The notes beneath the pieces were generated by a model. The model did not search any database. It was not told the DNA's origin and was given only the letters and a program-made list of their open reading frames with translations. A stretch of 64,000 nucleotides of DNA from Macrosoma leucophasiata. Its lineage: Eukaryota; Arthropoda; Insecta; Lepidoptera; Hedylidae. How positions within the stretch are numbered: the stretch's first letter is position 1; each line of letters starts with the position of its first letter. The DNA is taken from contig JAWQUS010000020.1 of the NCBI GenBank assembly GCA_036365455.1, positions 2,329,001 to 2,393,000 on the forward strand. Direction: 5' to 3'. This document shows positions 10,681 to 21,085 of the stretch, piece after piece. The translations under genes and the position numbers were made by a program.

Positions 10681-12572
10681 TTGGAGAAAGTGGGTGAGAT
10701 TTTATTATCAAATTCGGACGACAAATTCCTAATCTTGGGAGACTTCAACTTATCTAATATTAAATGGGAGCGCTCCATGAACCATAATCACTTAAAACCT
10801 TCTAATGTTTCTAGTGCTGATGAGTATTTTTTAGTCGATGAACTGGTCACGTATGATTTACAGCAATATAATTGGGTTCAAAATATTTACAATAAAATAT
10901 TAGACTTGGTTTTATCGAACCATGATGTATTTGTGTCTGAATGTCAGGAACCACTGCTACCGATTGATTTACACCACAAACCGATTCTTATCGAACTTGA
11001 TTTTATAAAAGTACCCCCATTAAAACCTCAAAGTTTTCTGCGCTACTTTTATAATAAGGGTAACTACAATGCAATCAATAATGAACTTGCTGAAACTGAT
11101 CGGGTAAATGAATTTGGTCGTAGATCTCTGGAGGATTCAATTACATTTTTCTGTGATAGTGTAGAAAAACTTAAAATAAGTTACATTTCTAGTAAATTTA
11201 CCTTTCCCAACAGCTATCATAAATGGTTCTCGTCTGCATTAATCAAAATTTTAAAAGAGAAGTTTAAGTTTCTTGGAAAATTTAAGATATGGTAACATCT
11301 CGGACTATAACGCGTTTCTTCTTTTACGAGACAGAGCCAAAATTGTAGAAATTACTTGCTATGACCAATACATTTCTAATATTGAAAATAAAATAGAGTC
11401 AAATCCGAAACAACTATGGACCTTTGTTAAATCACATCGCAAATCAGGCGCAGACGTTACACTATCAGGGAAAATCTGTCTCCAGTGGTACTGAGATTTG
11501 TGAAACTTTTTCCAACTTCTTTCACTCCACATTTCTAACGACGACCACTCCTTCTAGTTGCAATACAAACCTTGATGATAATAATGATCATATATCTGAC
11601 ATTAAAGAAATTGCTATAAATAAAAGCGAACTTATGATAATGCTCACAAAGTTAGATCCGGCAAAATCAGCGGGACCAGACAACTATATTTCTAATTAAA
11701 TGTGCTGAAACGATAGCAACTCCGTTATCTATATTATTTAGAAAATCTCTTTCATGTTCTGCTTTTCCTCGCCTTTGGAAGTCTGCATTTGTAACTCCAG
11801 TTTACAAAAAAGGCCAGAAACAAGACATAGAGAACTACCGCCCGATTTCAAAACTATGTATTGTTGCAAAAATTTTTGAAAAAATTATATATAATCAAGT
11901 TTATCAAGCTATTAGGTCATCTTTTTCTCCGGCCACTAACTTTTACTGGTCAAACTAGAATTAATAGGCATAGGATATTTATAGGCATATTTAGATAATC
12001 GTACACAAGCTGTCGTGGTAAGTAATTACATTTCTAGTTGGGTCATCGTGCCGAGCGGGGTGCCGCAAGGATCATTGTTAGGTCCTTTTCTATTTCTAAT
12101 CTTTATAAATGACATAGAAAAGTGTTTCCATCATAGTCAACTCCTTTGTTTCGCAGACGATATGAAAATATTTAGTGATATAAAAGGACCAACTGATTTG
12201 TCGAACTTACAAGCTGACTTAGTAAGACTTGATGATTACTGTAAGATAAACAAGCTAGACGTTAACCCGTCGAAGTGCTCAGTTGTTACTTTTACACGGA
12301 AAAAGAAGGCAACCCCATCTACTTATTTTCTAAAAGACCAAGTTTTAATTAATATGGCGTGTATAAGGGATCTTGGGGTAATACATGACTCAAAATTGAT
12401 TTTCGATGAGCATATAGACAGTATGTGTACGAAAGCATCCAAATCTTTAGGTTTTGTCATGAGGAGCTCAAAAGACTTTAAAAATGCAAAAACATTTAAG
12501 ATTTTATACTGTGCTTACGTCAGTAGCATATCGTCAGGAGCAATTACACAAAATTTGTACATTCGATTGTAA
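10681..12572 (+). pseudogene. Broken Jockey/CR1-like LINE: endonuclease C-end and reverse transcriptase
   Basis: Read over several frames. The first part holds an apurinic-endonuclease motif (ILGDFNL, near 10735-10755). It then shows a linker (KQLWTFVKSHRKSG), the RT entry DPAKSAGPDN, then (another frame) KGQKQDIENYRPISKLC, followed by GVPQGSLLGPFLFLIFINDI and the catalytic FADDMKIF (about 12150), and LDVNPSKCSVVTF. The frames break near 11290, 11500, 11695 and 11950, and the segment around 11930-12010 is deleted. The ORF is cut at about 12560 where hAT sequence resumes. It is non-functional. The clade assignment (Jockey-related) comes from the motifs only. Confidence 0.8.
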
Positions 12573-12685
12573 GAAAGAGCCATTCGAGTGATGTAAAATC
12601 ATTCGCATAATTTTTTATTGCTCGAATAGTTTTTTAGAATTCGAATGCTTTTTATCATTCGAATGGCTCTTTTTTACAATCAAAT
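12561..12685. repeat. Imperfect inverted repeat inside the hAT right end
   Basis: ATTCGATTGTAAGAAAGAGC (from 12561) mirrors GCTCTTTTTTACAATCAAAT (to 12685), with arms of about 27 bases and a loop of about 70. The right arm is close to the element end, so this may be a nested smaller foldback or part of the hAT subterminal repeats. Confidence 0.6.
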
Positions 12686-12897
12686 ACCTGCCTATCCGAA
12701 AAATAATTCGAGTGATTCATTCGCATTCGCCCATCACTAGTCATAACCCTAGTGCTACATTTCTGTGTGTGCGTGTACTGACTGACTGATGTTTGCGTAA
12801 TAGGTAAACAGAATAAGTGTTTGTATGGAATTTTAGCAGAGTATCCGGGTGTGGATCCGTGTAGAGTATTTGGTGTAGTTCAGTGTGCGCGGGGTAC

Positions 12898-13134
12898 CTG
12901 CGTGGTGGCGGGGGTGCGGCAGGTGCGCGCGCGGCAGGTGCGGCAGGTGCGCGGGGTGCGCGGGGTGCCCGGGGTGGGCCGGGTGCGCGGGGTGCGCGGG
13001 GTGCGGCAGGTGCGGCGCGGAGCACGAGGAGCGGGTGCCGCGCGGCCGCAGGGCCGGCAGCGGCAGGTGCGCGCGGGTGCGCTGGTGGCCGGTCGACGGG
13101 CCCCACGTCTTGCCCTTCACGCCGTCCGCCGGCA
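12898..13134 (-). CDS. slpr: Mixed-lineage kinase, TWGPS motif exon with His-Pro-Ala repeat
   Basis: The acceptor is strong (TCTCTCCCCAG|TG) and the donor is GCAG|GTACCC. The reading is L-PADGVKGKTWGPSTGHQRTR, AHLPLPALRPRGTRSSCSAP, then about 38 residues of HLPHPAHPAHPAHPGHPAHP-type repeat ending PRHHAG. The ALPADGVKGKTWGPS join across the splice is the conserved MLK motif, so the extreme GC-rich repeat is coding and not an intergenic minisatellite. The exon is 237 bases, enters with 2 bases of a split Leu codon and leaves with 1 base (phase 1). The His/Pro/Ala tract is likely disordered and could vary in length between alleles. Residues before the tract are certain; how the exon ends is less so. 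Confidence 0.85.
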
Positions 13135-13184
13135 CTGGGGAGAGATGGAAACGGTTCACTTCCCAGTACTTGAAGCGCGCACGG

Positions 13185-13535
13185 CCCGGCGGCTGGTGTC
13201 GATCCATCGAAGCCATCTGCTCGGTTAAGCGATACGGGCGCGGTCGGTACGGTGGGATGGGTGACCGCTTATGGCAAATTAAAAAATGCGCGTTGCCGTA
13301 CTTCGGATGGCACATTAAGCCGTCGGTCCCGATTGCTATCGATAGATAGCAGTCGTTAAACCTTGTCGGAGGCCTTATAGGCGGTTTGAAAACATCCGAC
13401 AGTGGGTTGGACCCTGACCCTTATCTCCACCGACCCGCATAGGAGCAGCGTGATGGAGTAAGCTCCAGACCTCCCCCCAAAAAGGGGAGAGACTCGTGCC
13501 CAGCAGGGACGTATAATGGGTTGCCATTACTATCA
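13185..13535 (+). repeat. Interspersed repeat family E copy 1
   Basis: Phrases AATGCGCGTTGCC, TTAAGCCGTCGGTCCCG, CCTTGTCGGAGGCCTTA, GGAGAGACTCGTGCCCAGCA and ATGGGTTGCCATTA are shared with 57050-57425 on the same strand. The ending 'tgcccagcagtgggacgt' is a tail seen in many lepidopteran retroposons (general knowledge). It abuts the upstream acceptor of the 12898-13134 exon. Confidence 0.7.
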
Positions 13536-14543
13536 TTACTTGTAGCTAGTAGGCGTCGGGACGTGACGGCCCAGTCGCCCCCTAGCGAAATAATTTTCGT
13601 CTAATGGAAGATAATTCCACTAGTGCAGACAGTCAACCGAACGATGGCAGTCGAACCAATAGGGTAGTAAAAATAACAACGCGGAACGGACGGCAGCGTC
13701 CCGCGTTAAAACTATCGTCGATACGATCGCCGATCCGCCCGCCGAGCGTGGCGATTGTGGGATACTCTCCCCTAATGACTTACGACACTGTTGCGAGCGT
13801 CATTGGGGAAAGCTTTATCTAGCAGTAGACGTCATTCGGCCGGAGTGATAATTTGTAGTAAATGCCGTGCGTTCTTTTTGCAAAAAATATAATGTACGGT
13901 CATCCATAGATGACTGGTTCAAATCCGGCTCGAAGGACCAAACACAGAGGTACAAACACAGAGCAACACGGGCCACCGGCCGCGGCGGACCGGAGGGGAA
14001 TAGCCATATGCAAGCTTTCCCCTCTGTCAATTAGTGAAAAGTATAAACATACTATAAAGTATGGTTGCACAAAAATATATGTTAAAGTTAAAAGTTCTTG
14101 CAAAATTTGACATCCTTCTCTAACTTTAACAAATTTGTTTATATTAGAGAAGGATGTAAAATTTTACATAAACAACAACTTAAACAAAAATGTTGGTGCT
14201 ACCGAACCTAAGCGATTCGCGGCCCATCATTGTACAAACTCAAACTCAAAAAATTCATTTAATCACTTGGAAATAATAGAATTTGCTTGTGATATTTCAA
14301 ATTACAAATACAAAATTAAAGGAATAATTAATGGTCCAATAATACTTATATAATAAGTATCATCAGAATGTTCCATACTCTCTTTTACAAACGGCAAGAT
14401 AAGACTAAACAAAAAAATATGGAACTATCTTTGTCATTCACTGGCAGAGTTCCAAAGCCCACATTACTGAGAAAAAACCTGCCAAAACAAAACTCAGTAG
14501 GGTCTTTTCAAAACATGTTCAATCGTCAGTCGTCAGTACTCAC
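13536..14543. other. Intron with one unassigned open frame and a family B fragment
   Basis: A 72-codon open frame (13604-13822, + strand) has no recognisable domain. The phrase GGCGTCGGGACGTGACGGCCC upstream resembles 22512-22545, so it may be the start of some retroelement. A partial family B MITE end lies at 13958-14029 (GAGCAACACGGGCCACCGGC through CCCCTCTGTCAA). A short near-palindrome, GACATCCTTCTCTAAC / GTTTATATTAGAGAAGGATG, sits at 14109-14156. The rest shows nothing. Confidence 0.5.
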
Positions 14544-14714
14544 GCGCGATGGCCCTCATGATGTGCGGCGAGCCGGGCGGCGTGTCCTTGGCGACGGCGA
14601 CGAGCTGCTTGACGCTGCACTCGTCGTCCGACGGCCGCACCGTCAGCGTGTGCCTGAAGTCCAGCGGCGACGAGATCGTGTCCTTCTTGAGCAGCTTGAT
14701 CTTGCTGAATTTGC
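14544..14714 (-). CDS. slpr: Mixed-lineage kinase, post-zipper conserved region exon
   Basis: Encodes KFSKIKLLKKDTISSPLDFR, HTLTVRPSDDECSVKQLVAV and AKDTPPGSPHIMRAIA. The SSP.DF.H..TV block and TPPGSP followed by R..A are conserved in MLK family proteins just after the zipper; the SP/TP sites are candidate proline-directed phosphorylation sites (inference). The acceptor is TATTATAG|GC and the donor GCGC|GTGAGT. The last base C joins TG of the next exon to give Leu. Confidence 0.92.
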
Positions 14715-14931
14715 CTATAATATAATATATAATATAATAAAATCGAAAAAATTGCAGCTTTCTATGATGAGTAGTTTCGGCTAACGAGCAACTGACAAAT
14801 AACGCGACAGACGAAAGTAGTGGATTTATAAAGCCGAAGTTTGCCTGGCTCCTTAGAAAGTGAACGGGGCATTAAGATAGGAATGAAAACGTGCACCAAG
14901 CCGGGTGCAAACACTATTTTTTACATAAATT

Positions 14932-15085
14932 ACCGGTGGTAGAGCTCTAGTGACGAAGCTCGCGGGCGTAGGCACCACCGCATTACCTCTATCTGCTGCC
15001 AAATAGTAGTGTTCAGCACTGTCGTGTTCCGGTTAGATCGTAATGTATGGTCCCGTAATAACTATCACAGAGACATAACAACTTA
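14932..15085 (+). repeat. Family A repeat, 5' half of a split copy
   Basis: Starts GGTGGTAGAGCTCTAGTGAC and runs to ACATAACAACTTA. It continues after an insertion at 15682 with GGTCTCAGGGATGGCAACGC; joining the halves restores the family A order as seen at 49785-50110. Confidence 0.85.
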
Positions 15086-15679
15086 TACTCGGAATTTTAA
15101 TTCGATTCCTGATTTGACATGTTCAGTGTTGCAACGTAATGACAACTGCTAAATAGTGACGTTGCGAAATTAATCGATACGAAAATGAAATATTTCCGAA
15201 TCGATTCAATTCTTATAGGCGTTGGGTATCATAACTTATTCAGTAACCGTCAAAGCTTTTGTAAACTTTTTTTTTTATTCGTTGGGGATAATGTGTTTAC
15301 GTCTTTTTGTGATGTACTTGGGTGAGGATTCATTTTGATGGCAAACCGAAACAAATAAATACACTTAAAGTTAAAAAAATCTAGCTATCTAGGCTCTTTT
15401 ACTATAAGTTTCGTTTTTTAAAAACATTAACTTCTAATAAAATATTGCAATGGTTACTAATTAATAAATAATTATTGTGAATAATAATGTATTTTTTAAA
15501 AATAAAATCGATAAATAAATCTTAAAACTGGCACACCAATATTATAATTACATAAACATAAAATCGCGATTTTTTTATCGATTGTTGGGTCCATCACCAT
15601 TATGTTAAATGTGGTATCATTATTTTCCGAAGTGACAGTAGCTAATGTCGAATTGGGAATCTAAATAAAAGTCCGGGTA
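15086..15679. mobile_element. 594-bp TA-flanked MITE inserted in a family A repeat
   Basis: The ends are TACTCGGAATTTTAATTCG (left) and the inverse of CTAAATAAAAGTCCGGGTA (right), imperfect inverted repeats. The target site TA is duplicated (15084-15085 and 15680-15681), as judged by comparison with the uninterrupted family A copy at 49785. TA duplication suggests the Tc1/mariner superfamily. AT-rich, no transposase frame. Confidence 0.8.
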
Positions 15680-15681
15680 TA

Positions 15682-15815
15682 GGTCTCAGGGATGGCAACG
15701 CATCTGCATTTTGACCTTTGGTCTTGTAGAAGTCTATAGGCTGCAGTCATCTCTTAACATCAATGTGAGATGCATGCTTGTTTGCCACCTTCTTTAAATT
15801 AAAAAAAAATAAAGC
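15682..15815 (+). repeat. Family A repeat, 3' half of a split copy
   Basis: Continuation of the copy begun at 14932: GGTCTCAGGGATGGCAACGC, CTATAGGCTGCAGTCATC and GCATGCTTGTTTGCCACCTT, then an A-rich tail. It ends about 100 bases before the 15914-16103 exon. Confidence 0.85.
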
Positions 15816-15913
15816 CGTAGTAGATTACAGTGAACATCCTCGGAGGAGAATTTAGGCTTACAGTGATGGTCTTCCGGCTGACGTGATGATGAGAAGTATG
15901 AGAACCGACTCAC

Positions 15914-16103
15914 CTTTCCTCTTGTTAGGCTGCGGCGGCTGGCTGTGCGACATGTTGCTGGCGACGATGAGGATGTGGAGCTCGCGGGCCGCCAGGTCGA
16001 TCTCCCGCATCTCCAGCTCGCGCTCCTTCTGCGCCAGGTTCTGCTCCACCAGCCGCTGCTGCAGCTGGGCCCTCGTCAGCTCCTCTTCCCGACACCGGAG
16101 CTC
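15914..16103 (-). CDS. slpr: Mixed-lineage kinase, leucine-zipper exon
   Basis: Reads ELRCREEELTRAQLQQRLVE, QNLAQKERELEMREIDLAAR, ELHILIVASN, then a Q/P-rich linker ending NKRKG. It is a strongly charged amphipathic coiled coil with Leu at heptad-like spacing, as in the tandem zippers of MLKs. The acceptor is TTCCAG|GAG and the donor GAAAG|GTGAGT. The single last base G joins GC of the next exon to make Gly, so the chain ..KRKG-KFSKIKLLKK.. is continuous, a basic stretch typical of the region after the zipper. Confidence 0.94.
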
Positions 16104-18736
16104 CTGGAATCGATGTTCGGGTGGTCAAGTATTTTGCAGGTTCATATCTGGCTGCGAGAGCAAGAACGGCCTTAGTAATATTCTTCACGAAACTGAATTA
16201 CTAAATCATCACTTTAGGAAGGAAATGGCCAAACATGTGTTTTTTTTCTTGTTTCACCAAGTAATGACAGTAGTAAACGTTTGTTGCATTCGTAGCTACT
16301 TTTTCATATTTGAGCCCTTTCTTTGGCCCTTTCATGTGCTCAAATTTATGATTTATGATTATGAAAATTTACTACAACTTACCTATGCCGTTCTTTTACT
16401 CGGTGCCTCATCCATATATGGTGTGACTATTTTGTTGAGTATTGAACTTACTTAGGCATTGAATATGATAGATTAAATTGGACGTTCTTTTATATGATTT
16501 ACATAGAAGCAGACAGGTCACCTGATAGGAAGTAATATATCGTCGCCTATGAACATTTGCAATATCCGGAGAGTTCTTGCACTGCCAATGTGCCCTGTGG
16601 TAACATTTTCTTGCTTAAATTTATCTAATAGAGCTATAATAGCTCTTTGTAAATACAACACGGCTCAATTTACTGTATTTGATGAGTACTGCATTTACGA
16701 AGACCTTGTTCCTCCTTCATAATGTACCCACATTGTTCATTATGAAAGACGGGTTAGTGTGTAATGTTTTCTTTCACAGAACTATTAAATTGTAGTCTTT
16801 CTTCGTAAATACAATACTGCTTAATACTTAACAACAAGTAAGCTGTCACATGATAAGCTATTCTAAAAAAAACAATATAGTTCATTTTGAATCCACTAAA
16901 ATGTACACTTCCTTAAAATAAGTATTATGCAGCAACATAAAGTGAATACCTACAGTGTGTGGTCAGAAAAATAATAAGACAGATTTGTTTATTTCCATAA
17001 AGTTCACAACTGGTTGATATATTATTATGTAGGTATGTGATGTATAACCATCTCATTTCATGAAAATATGGAATTAAACAAGAAAACGTGAAAATTTTGA
17101 CTAAGCGAATAAAAAATAATATAAAAAGAACTGTGTTGACAACGTTAAACATGTGACTAAATACATGGCACTGTATTAACATGGCTATATACAATTGAAC
17201 TACAAGAATAACCATATATCACTAACCTCCTCTATAGTTTTGCATTCCTATGAAAGCGATACAAAGTAAAATTCCCATATTAGTAAAAATCTACAATGAT
17301 GTAAAGTGATGGGAAGTTTTTTGCACTGAAGGTGGATTCAAGTAAGATTTAGCAAGAAATGATGTAATGGTATATTACAGTGTAGTTTTATTTGATGAAA
17401 CATACAACGTGTCATTGTAGTTATGCAGTTATAGTAATAATTCTAGAATATACTGGATCTAAAAAGGAAGAGAGGAAAGAGTTCAAGTTCAAGATGTTCC
17501 GTTTGTATCATCATCATCATCATAATTTCAGCCAAAGTACGTCCACTGCTGAACAAAGGCCTCCCCCAAAGAATGCAACAACGAACGGTTTGTATAATGC
17601 AATTCAATCACTAGAGAAAAGAAGTGCTGAAAAAAATATTTCTAATGCTTTTTTTCAATGCGTTTGTATTGTATAAAATGCTATTACATTTGTTTTCCCT
17701 AATTTGCTTTACACTTTAGGGGCATGCTATGCTATACAATGTTATAGACTAATCGTTTCATGTATTAATAAAATACTAGCGGCCCGCCCCGGCTTCGCCC
17801 GCGCTGCTCTGCTCCTATTAGTCATAGCGTAATGTAAGCTATCCTATCTCTCAAGTTGGATCGAACTGCACATGGTGTGCGAATTTTATAATAATCGGTT
17901 ATTTAAGTGGTTTAGGCGTCCATTGAGGACAAACATTGTGACACGAGATTTATATATATTAAGATTGATTCCAAAAGTACAATAAACATGACTTAAGCTG
18001 TAAACAAATTATCAGACGCGTCCATGCGATCAACAAGTACCTATGAAGTCGTTCAGAGTGTCAAATCGCTCTCGGACGTCCGATTGCTCAAGGGGAAACT
18101 ACTTCCGACAGTGAGCACAGCATAGAGAAAAAGCACTAGTTAGTTTATGGTTTTCAGCCGAGGCTGGACGCGTCCGACAGTATGTCACCAGCTTAACATG
18201 TATAATTGTATAGGTGTGTGCTTTTAATGACTTAATGATGCCTTGGTATGTAAGCAGTACTAAATGTGAGTTAATAATTCCGCTCCTAAACTTTTATTTG
18301 GTATAATAATTATAATTTATAAACTACTAGGCTTTACAAGTGAGATACAAAATTATTGATATAATAGAATATTAAAAAAATATTATTAAAAAAGTAAACT
18401 TAAACGTCAAATGAGATATTTCAAAAACCAATTTCATTTGTTTAGATCCTTATAATTAAGAATAATGGGACATTTTTTTGGCATTGCTGTCACAAAACAT
18501 TGATCTCCAAAATAATACATTTTCTTTTATTGGACGTATGTATGTAGACAGTAGAGAGCTAATTTCGGCACATCTTTATGGTCTTCTACGCCGGACAAAT
18601 GGCGAGCGCAAATCGATCACAGACTAAATATACATAAAACTAACTGCACAAGAGAGATGCAGCACGCCACGGTGAACGTAAACCTTATCGTCCAAAGAGC
18701 TACAGAGGAATGTGAACCCTATCGCCCAAAGCTCAC
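16104..18736. other. Intron with repeat fragments
   Basis: Mostly AT-rich unassigned sequence. About 16500-16610 (GACAGGTCACCTGATAGG ... TTCTTGCACTGCCAATGTG) resembles a common lepidopteran repeat. Bases 17506-17585 (ATC repeats, then GTCCACTGCTGAACAAAGGC) are a minus-strand RTE-type tail, as at 26415 and 37240. Bases 17777-17960 begin with the 'ctagcggcccgccccggcttcgcccgc' type of end seen also at 57790. None encodes protein. Confidence 0.55.
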
Positions 18737-18912
18737 CTTCTCTTTCCTGCGCAAATCCCTTAACACCTCCTCGATCTCAAGCCGCCAGCCGTCCTGCATG
18801 GTGTGGAAGGACTCGTGTGGCGCGCGGGTGAACTCCGACTCGCGGATCTGCTCCAACTGCTCGAGGATCTCGGGGAACAGCGGCCTCTCGCGCGGGTTCG
18901 AGTGCCAGCACG
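18737..18912 (-). CDS. slpr: Mixed-lineage kinase, end of kinase domain and start of coiled coil
   Basis: Encodes the last kinase helix (CWHSNPRERPLFPEILEQLE, with the invariant Arg of subdomain XI) and the linker ESEFTRAPHESFHTMQDGWR. It then enters the first leucine-zipper helix (LEIEEVLRDLRRKEK). The acceptor is CCCGCAG|CGTGC and the donor AAG|GTGAGC in phase 0. The FHTMQ..W..EIEE..DLR.KEKEL pattern is the junction between kinase and leucine zipper in MLKs. The zipper mediates the homodimerisation needed for activation in the studied family members. Confidence 0.94.
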
Positions 18913-19090
18913 CTGCGGGAGTGTTAAAAAGAACATTTAGGATCTTCTTTAATGTTGTTATGATGATGACAAAAACATGCAGATGATAAAAATGGTAAGT
19001 GAATAGTGCAGCCTATAAACGTATAAACAAAAACCGTAGTTATTTAGCCTCTGTAATATTTTTTTAGAAATTAAAGAAAAAACTGAAAGA

Positions 19091-19164
19091 ACTTCGGGCA
19101 GGAATCCAACCTGCGACCGCAGGATAACCAGTCCAGCCGCTTTATCACTAAGCTACCGAAGTCT
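19091..19164 (-). repeat. tRNA-like sequence (monomer)
   Basis: The minus strand reads GACTTCGGTAGCTTAGTGAT ... GCAGGTTGGATTCCTGC ... GAAGT. It has a 7-bp acceptor-like stem, an A box (TAGCTTAGTGA), and a T arm GCAGG/CCTGC with a B-box-like loop. The anticodon arm does not fold properly, so it is a tRNA-derived repeat rather than a functional tRNA. It is related to the units at 20123-20197, 20341-20415, 58075-58195 and 63125-63198. Confidence 0.6.
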
Positions 19165-19679
19165 CACACCGATGCGTCATATTTTGCTTTCCCTTTTATG
19201 AATTTTAATCAACTGTTCACCGACCCTAAATGGTCCTCTATTTACTTCGTACTTGACTTATTATCCCACCACCTCCCATTCCCCTTCCTACCTTTCGGTA
19301 TACGGGGCTAAACATGGGATATCAAGAAACACATAAAAACGTCTGCATCCATGCATTTCTGGATCTCCCTACAAGTTATTTACTTTAATTTGTCCTTAAT
19401 ATGTTACCGCTCCTCCCCGAATGGGGTGTATCACAACAAAACACACACAGAGGACTTCGGTGCGGTATGCTCGCGCTAAGATTGATAAAGAACTTGACTT
19501 ACCTCTCAGTTTACACAGCAGCTCAATTCAGTAACTTCCTGACGTTGTGCCAACGATGTGAAAAAGTGCGCAGCAGGTCAAAATTTTCATGACAACAAAT
19601 TAAATCTTCAAAATAAGCTGGCCCAATAGTTGTTTTTTTTAGTCCGTCCGTTCGTACTTGACTTGGTGAATAAGTTTTA

Positions 19680-19883
<204 letters not shown>

Positions 19884-20093
19884 TCAGTTGTTTTGGATGG
19901 TTAAAGTACAGATGCTAAGATAATGAGTGCGACGACATGCGAAAACGTTAGAGATATTTAAATCTAATGGAATAGGAGGTAAACCTACCCTTTATCACAA
20001 TAAAAGGCTCCAACATAATACCAGCGCCGGGCTATTAACCCGGCCCAATGCTGAGTTGGGGAACTTTTTGGAAATATTGTTCCATATAGTTTT

Positions 20094-20486
20094 ATTTTAA
20101 AGAAAAATGGAAAGAAAAATTTGACTTCAGGCGAGACTCGAACTCGCGGCCACTGGGAATCTAGTCCAGCCGCTCTTCCAACTGAGCTACCGAAGTCCTG
20201 CCCGATTTGTCAAATCTTTCCTTCACATTTATTGCATTGCCTTATGGTGGCAGTAGCGCCATCTATTGCCACACAATGCTAGTTAGGCAACCGATACAAT
20301 AAACACAATATTTAATAAACTGCAAAATTTATTCGGGCAGGACCTCGGTAGCTCAGTTGGAAGAGCGACTGGACTAGATTCCCAGTGGCCGCGAGTTCGA
20401 GTCTCGCCTGGAGTCAAATTTTTCTTTCCATTTTTCTTTAAAATATATTTTCACAAGCATGTGTTAATGCGAAATAATTTAAAAAA
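20094..20486 (+). mobile_element. Inverted-dimer tRNA-like retroposon, copy 1
   Basis: Two tRNA-like units face away from each other in an inverted repeat: the antisense unit 20123-20197 and the sense unit 20341-20415. The arms extend out to ATTTTAAAGAAAAATGG / CCATTTTTCTTTAAAAT. The sense unit has a good A box (TAGCTCAGTTGG) and B box (GTTCGAGTCTC) and is followed by T runs (AAATTTTTCTTT) that could end Pol III transcription. The 3' end is TTAATGCGAAATAATTTAAAAAA. A 12-bp duplication CCATATAGTTTT (20082-20093 and 20487-20498) flanks the element, as expected of reverse-transcribed insertion. The same 3' tail occurs in the copy at 58002-58222. Confidence 0.78.
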
Positions 20487-20811
20487 CCATATAGTTTTGT
20501 TTATTTTTTATTTTTTTTTATTAAAATTTTTTACTATTTCGTTTAGGTAGTGTTAATTTTAAGCGTGGAACGGCTTAACCCAATAAACATTTTTTCTATT
20601 TTCTTTCCTTTGTAGCTAACTTTTTCATATTCGAACCTACTATCCTACGGGATGGAATAAACTTGTGAAACTTGACAACTAAACGAAAATTAATCAGAAA
20701 CGAAAGTCCCGCATTCGCGGAAGTTACTGAAGAAATGCCCAAATAAGTTTCTACAGTGTCGTGATTAAGAAGACAACATACCAAAGCCACCGATACGTCC
20801 ATCTATTTTTT

Positions 20812-21085
20812 TTTTGTATTGCATGTATTTCACATTGATGTTAAGTGATGACTGCAGCCTATAGAAACCCACACAAAGACCAGAGGTCAAAATGCAGATG
20901 CGTTACCACTTCTGAGGCCTAAGGTGTTATGACTGTGTGTCGGAAATAACAGGGTCGTACATAACCACCCGACCGGAACACGAAAGTGCTGAACACAACC
21001 ATTTAGCGGCAAGTATATTAGGTAATGCGGTGGCCTACGCCTCCGAGCTCCTTCACTGGAGTTCTAACACCAGTAGAATCTATGC
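20812..21085 (-). repeat. Family A repeat, near full length
   Basis: Minus-strand copy: CACATTGATGTTAAGTGATG and CTGCAGCCTATAGA near 20830-20870, CTGAGGCCTAAGGTGTTATG at 20911, and GGTAATGCGGTGGCCTACGC and CACCAGTAGAATC at the head. It lies in the intron between kinase exons. Confidence 0.85.

Larger units (their letters stand above)
9717..12739. mobile_element. Large hAT-type element carrying LINE sequence
   Basis: Termini TAGTGATGGGCGAT (left) and, read inward from the right, TAGTGATGGGCGAATGCG, flanked by an exact 8-bp duplication GTCATAAC (9709-9716 and 12740-12747): a hAT signature. The subterminal 180 bases at each end are rich in ATTCGAAT-type repeats, which may be transposase-binding sites (inference). 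No transposase frame is present. The interior is occupied by a LINE 3' tail (10091-10661) and a 5'- and 3'-truncated LINE body (10680-12560). It sits in the kinase gene intron next to the 12898-13134 exon. Confidence 0.82.

Noticed and set aside
12883..13349. Plus-strand Gly/Ala/Arg-rich open frames in the GC-rich block
   Set aside because: These are shadows of the minus-strand kinase exon; the splice junctions and the TWGPS motif fix the true frame.
20123..20415. Two functional tRNA genes in opposite orientation
   Set aside because: Acceptor, D and T arms look good, but the anticodon stem-loop does not close with a normal 7-base loop. The pair is inside a retroposed unit with target duplications, so it is a tRNA-derived repeat.
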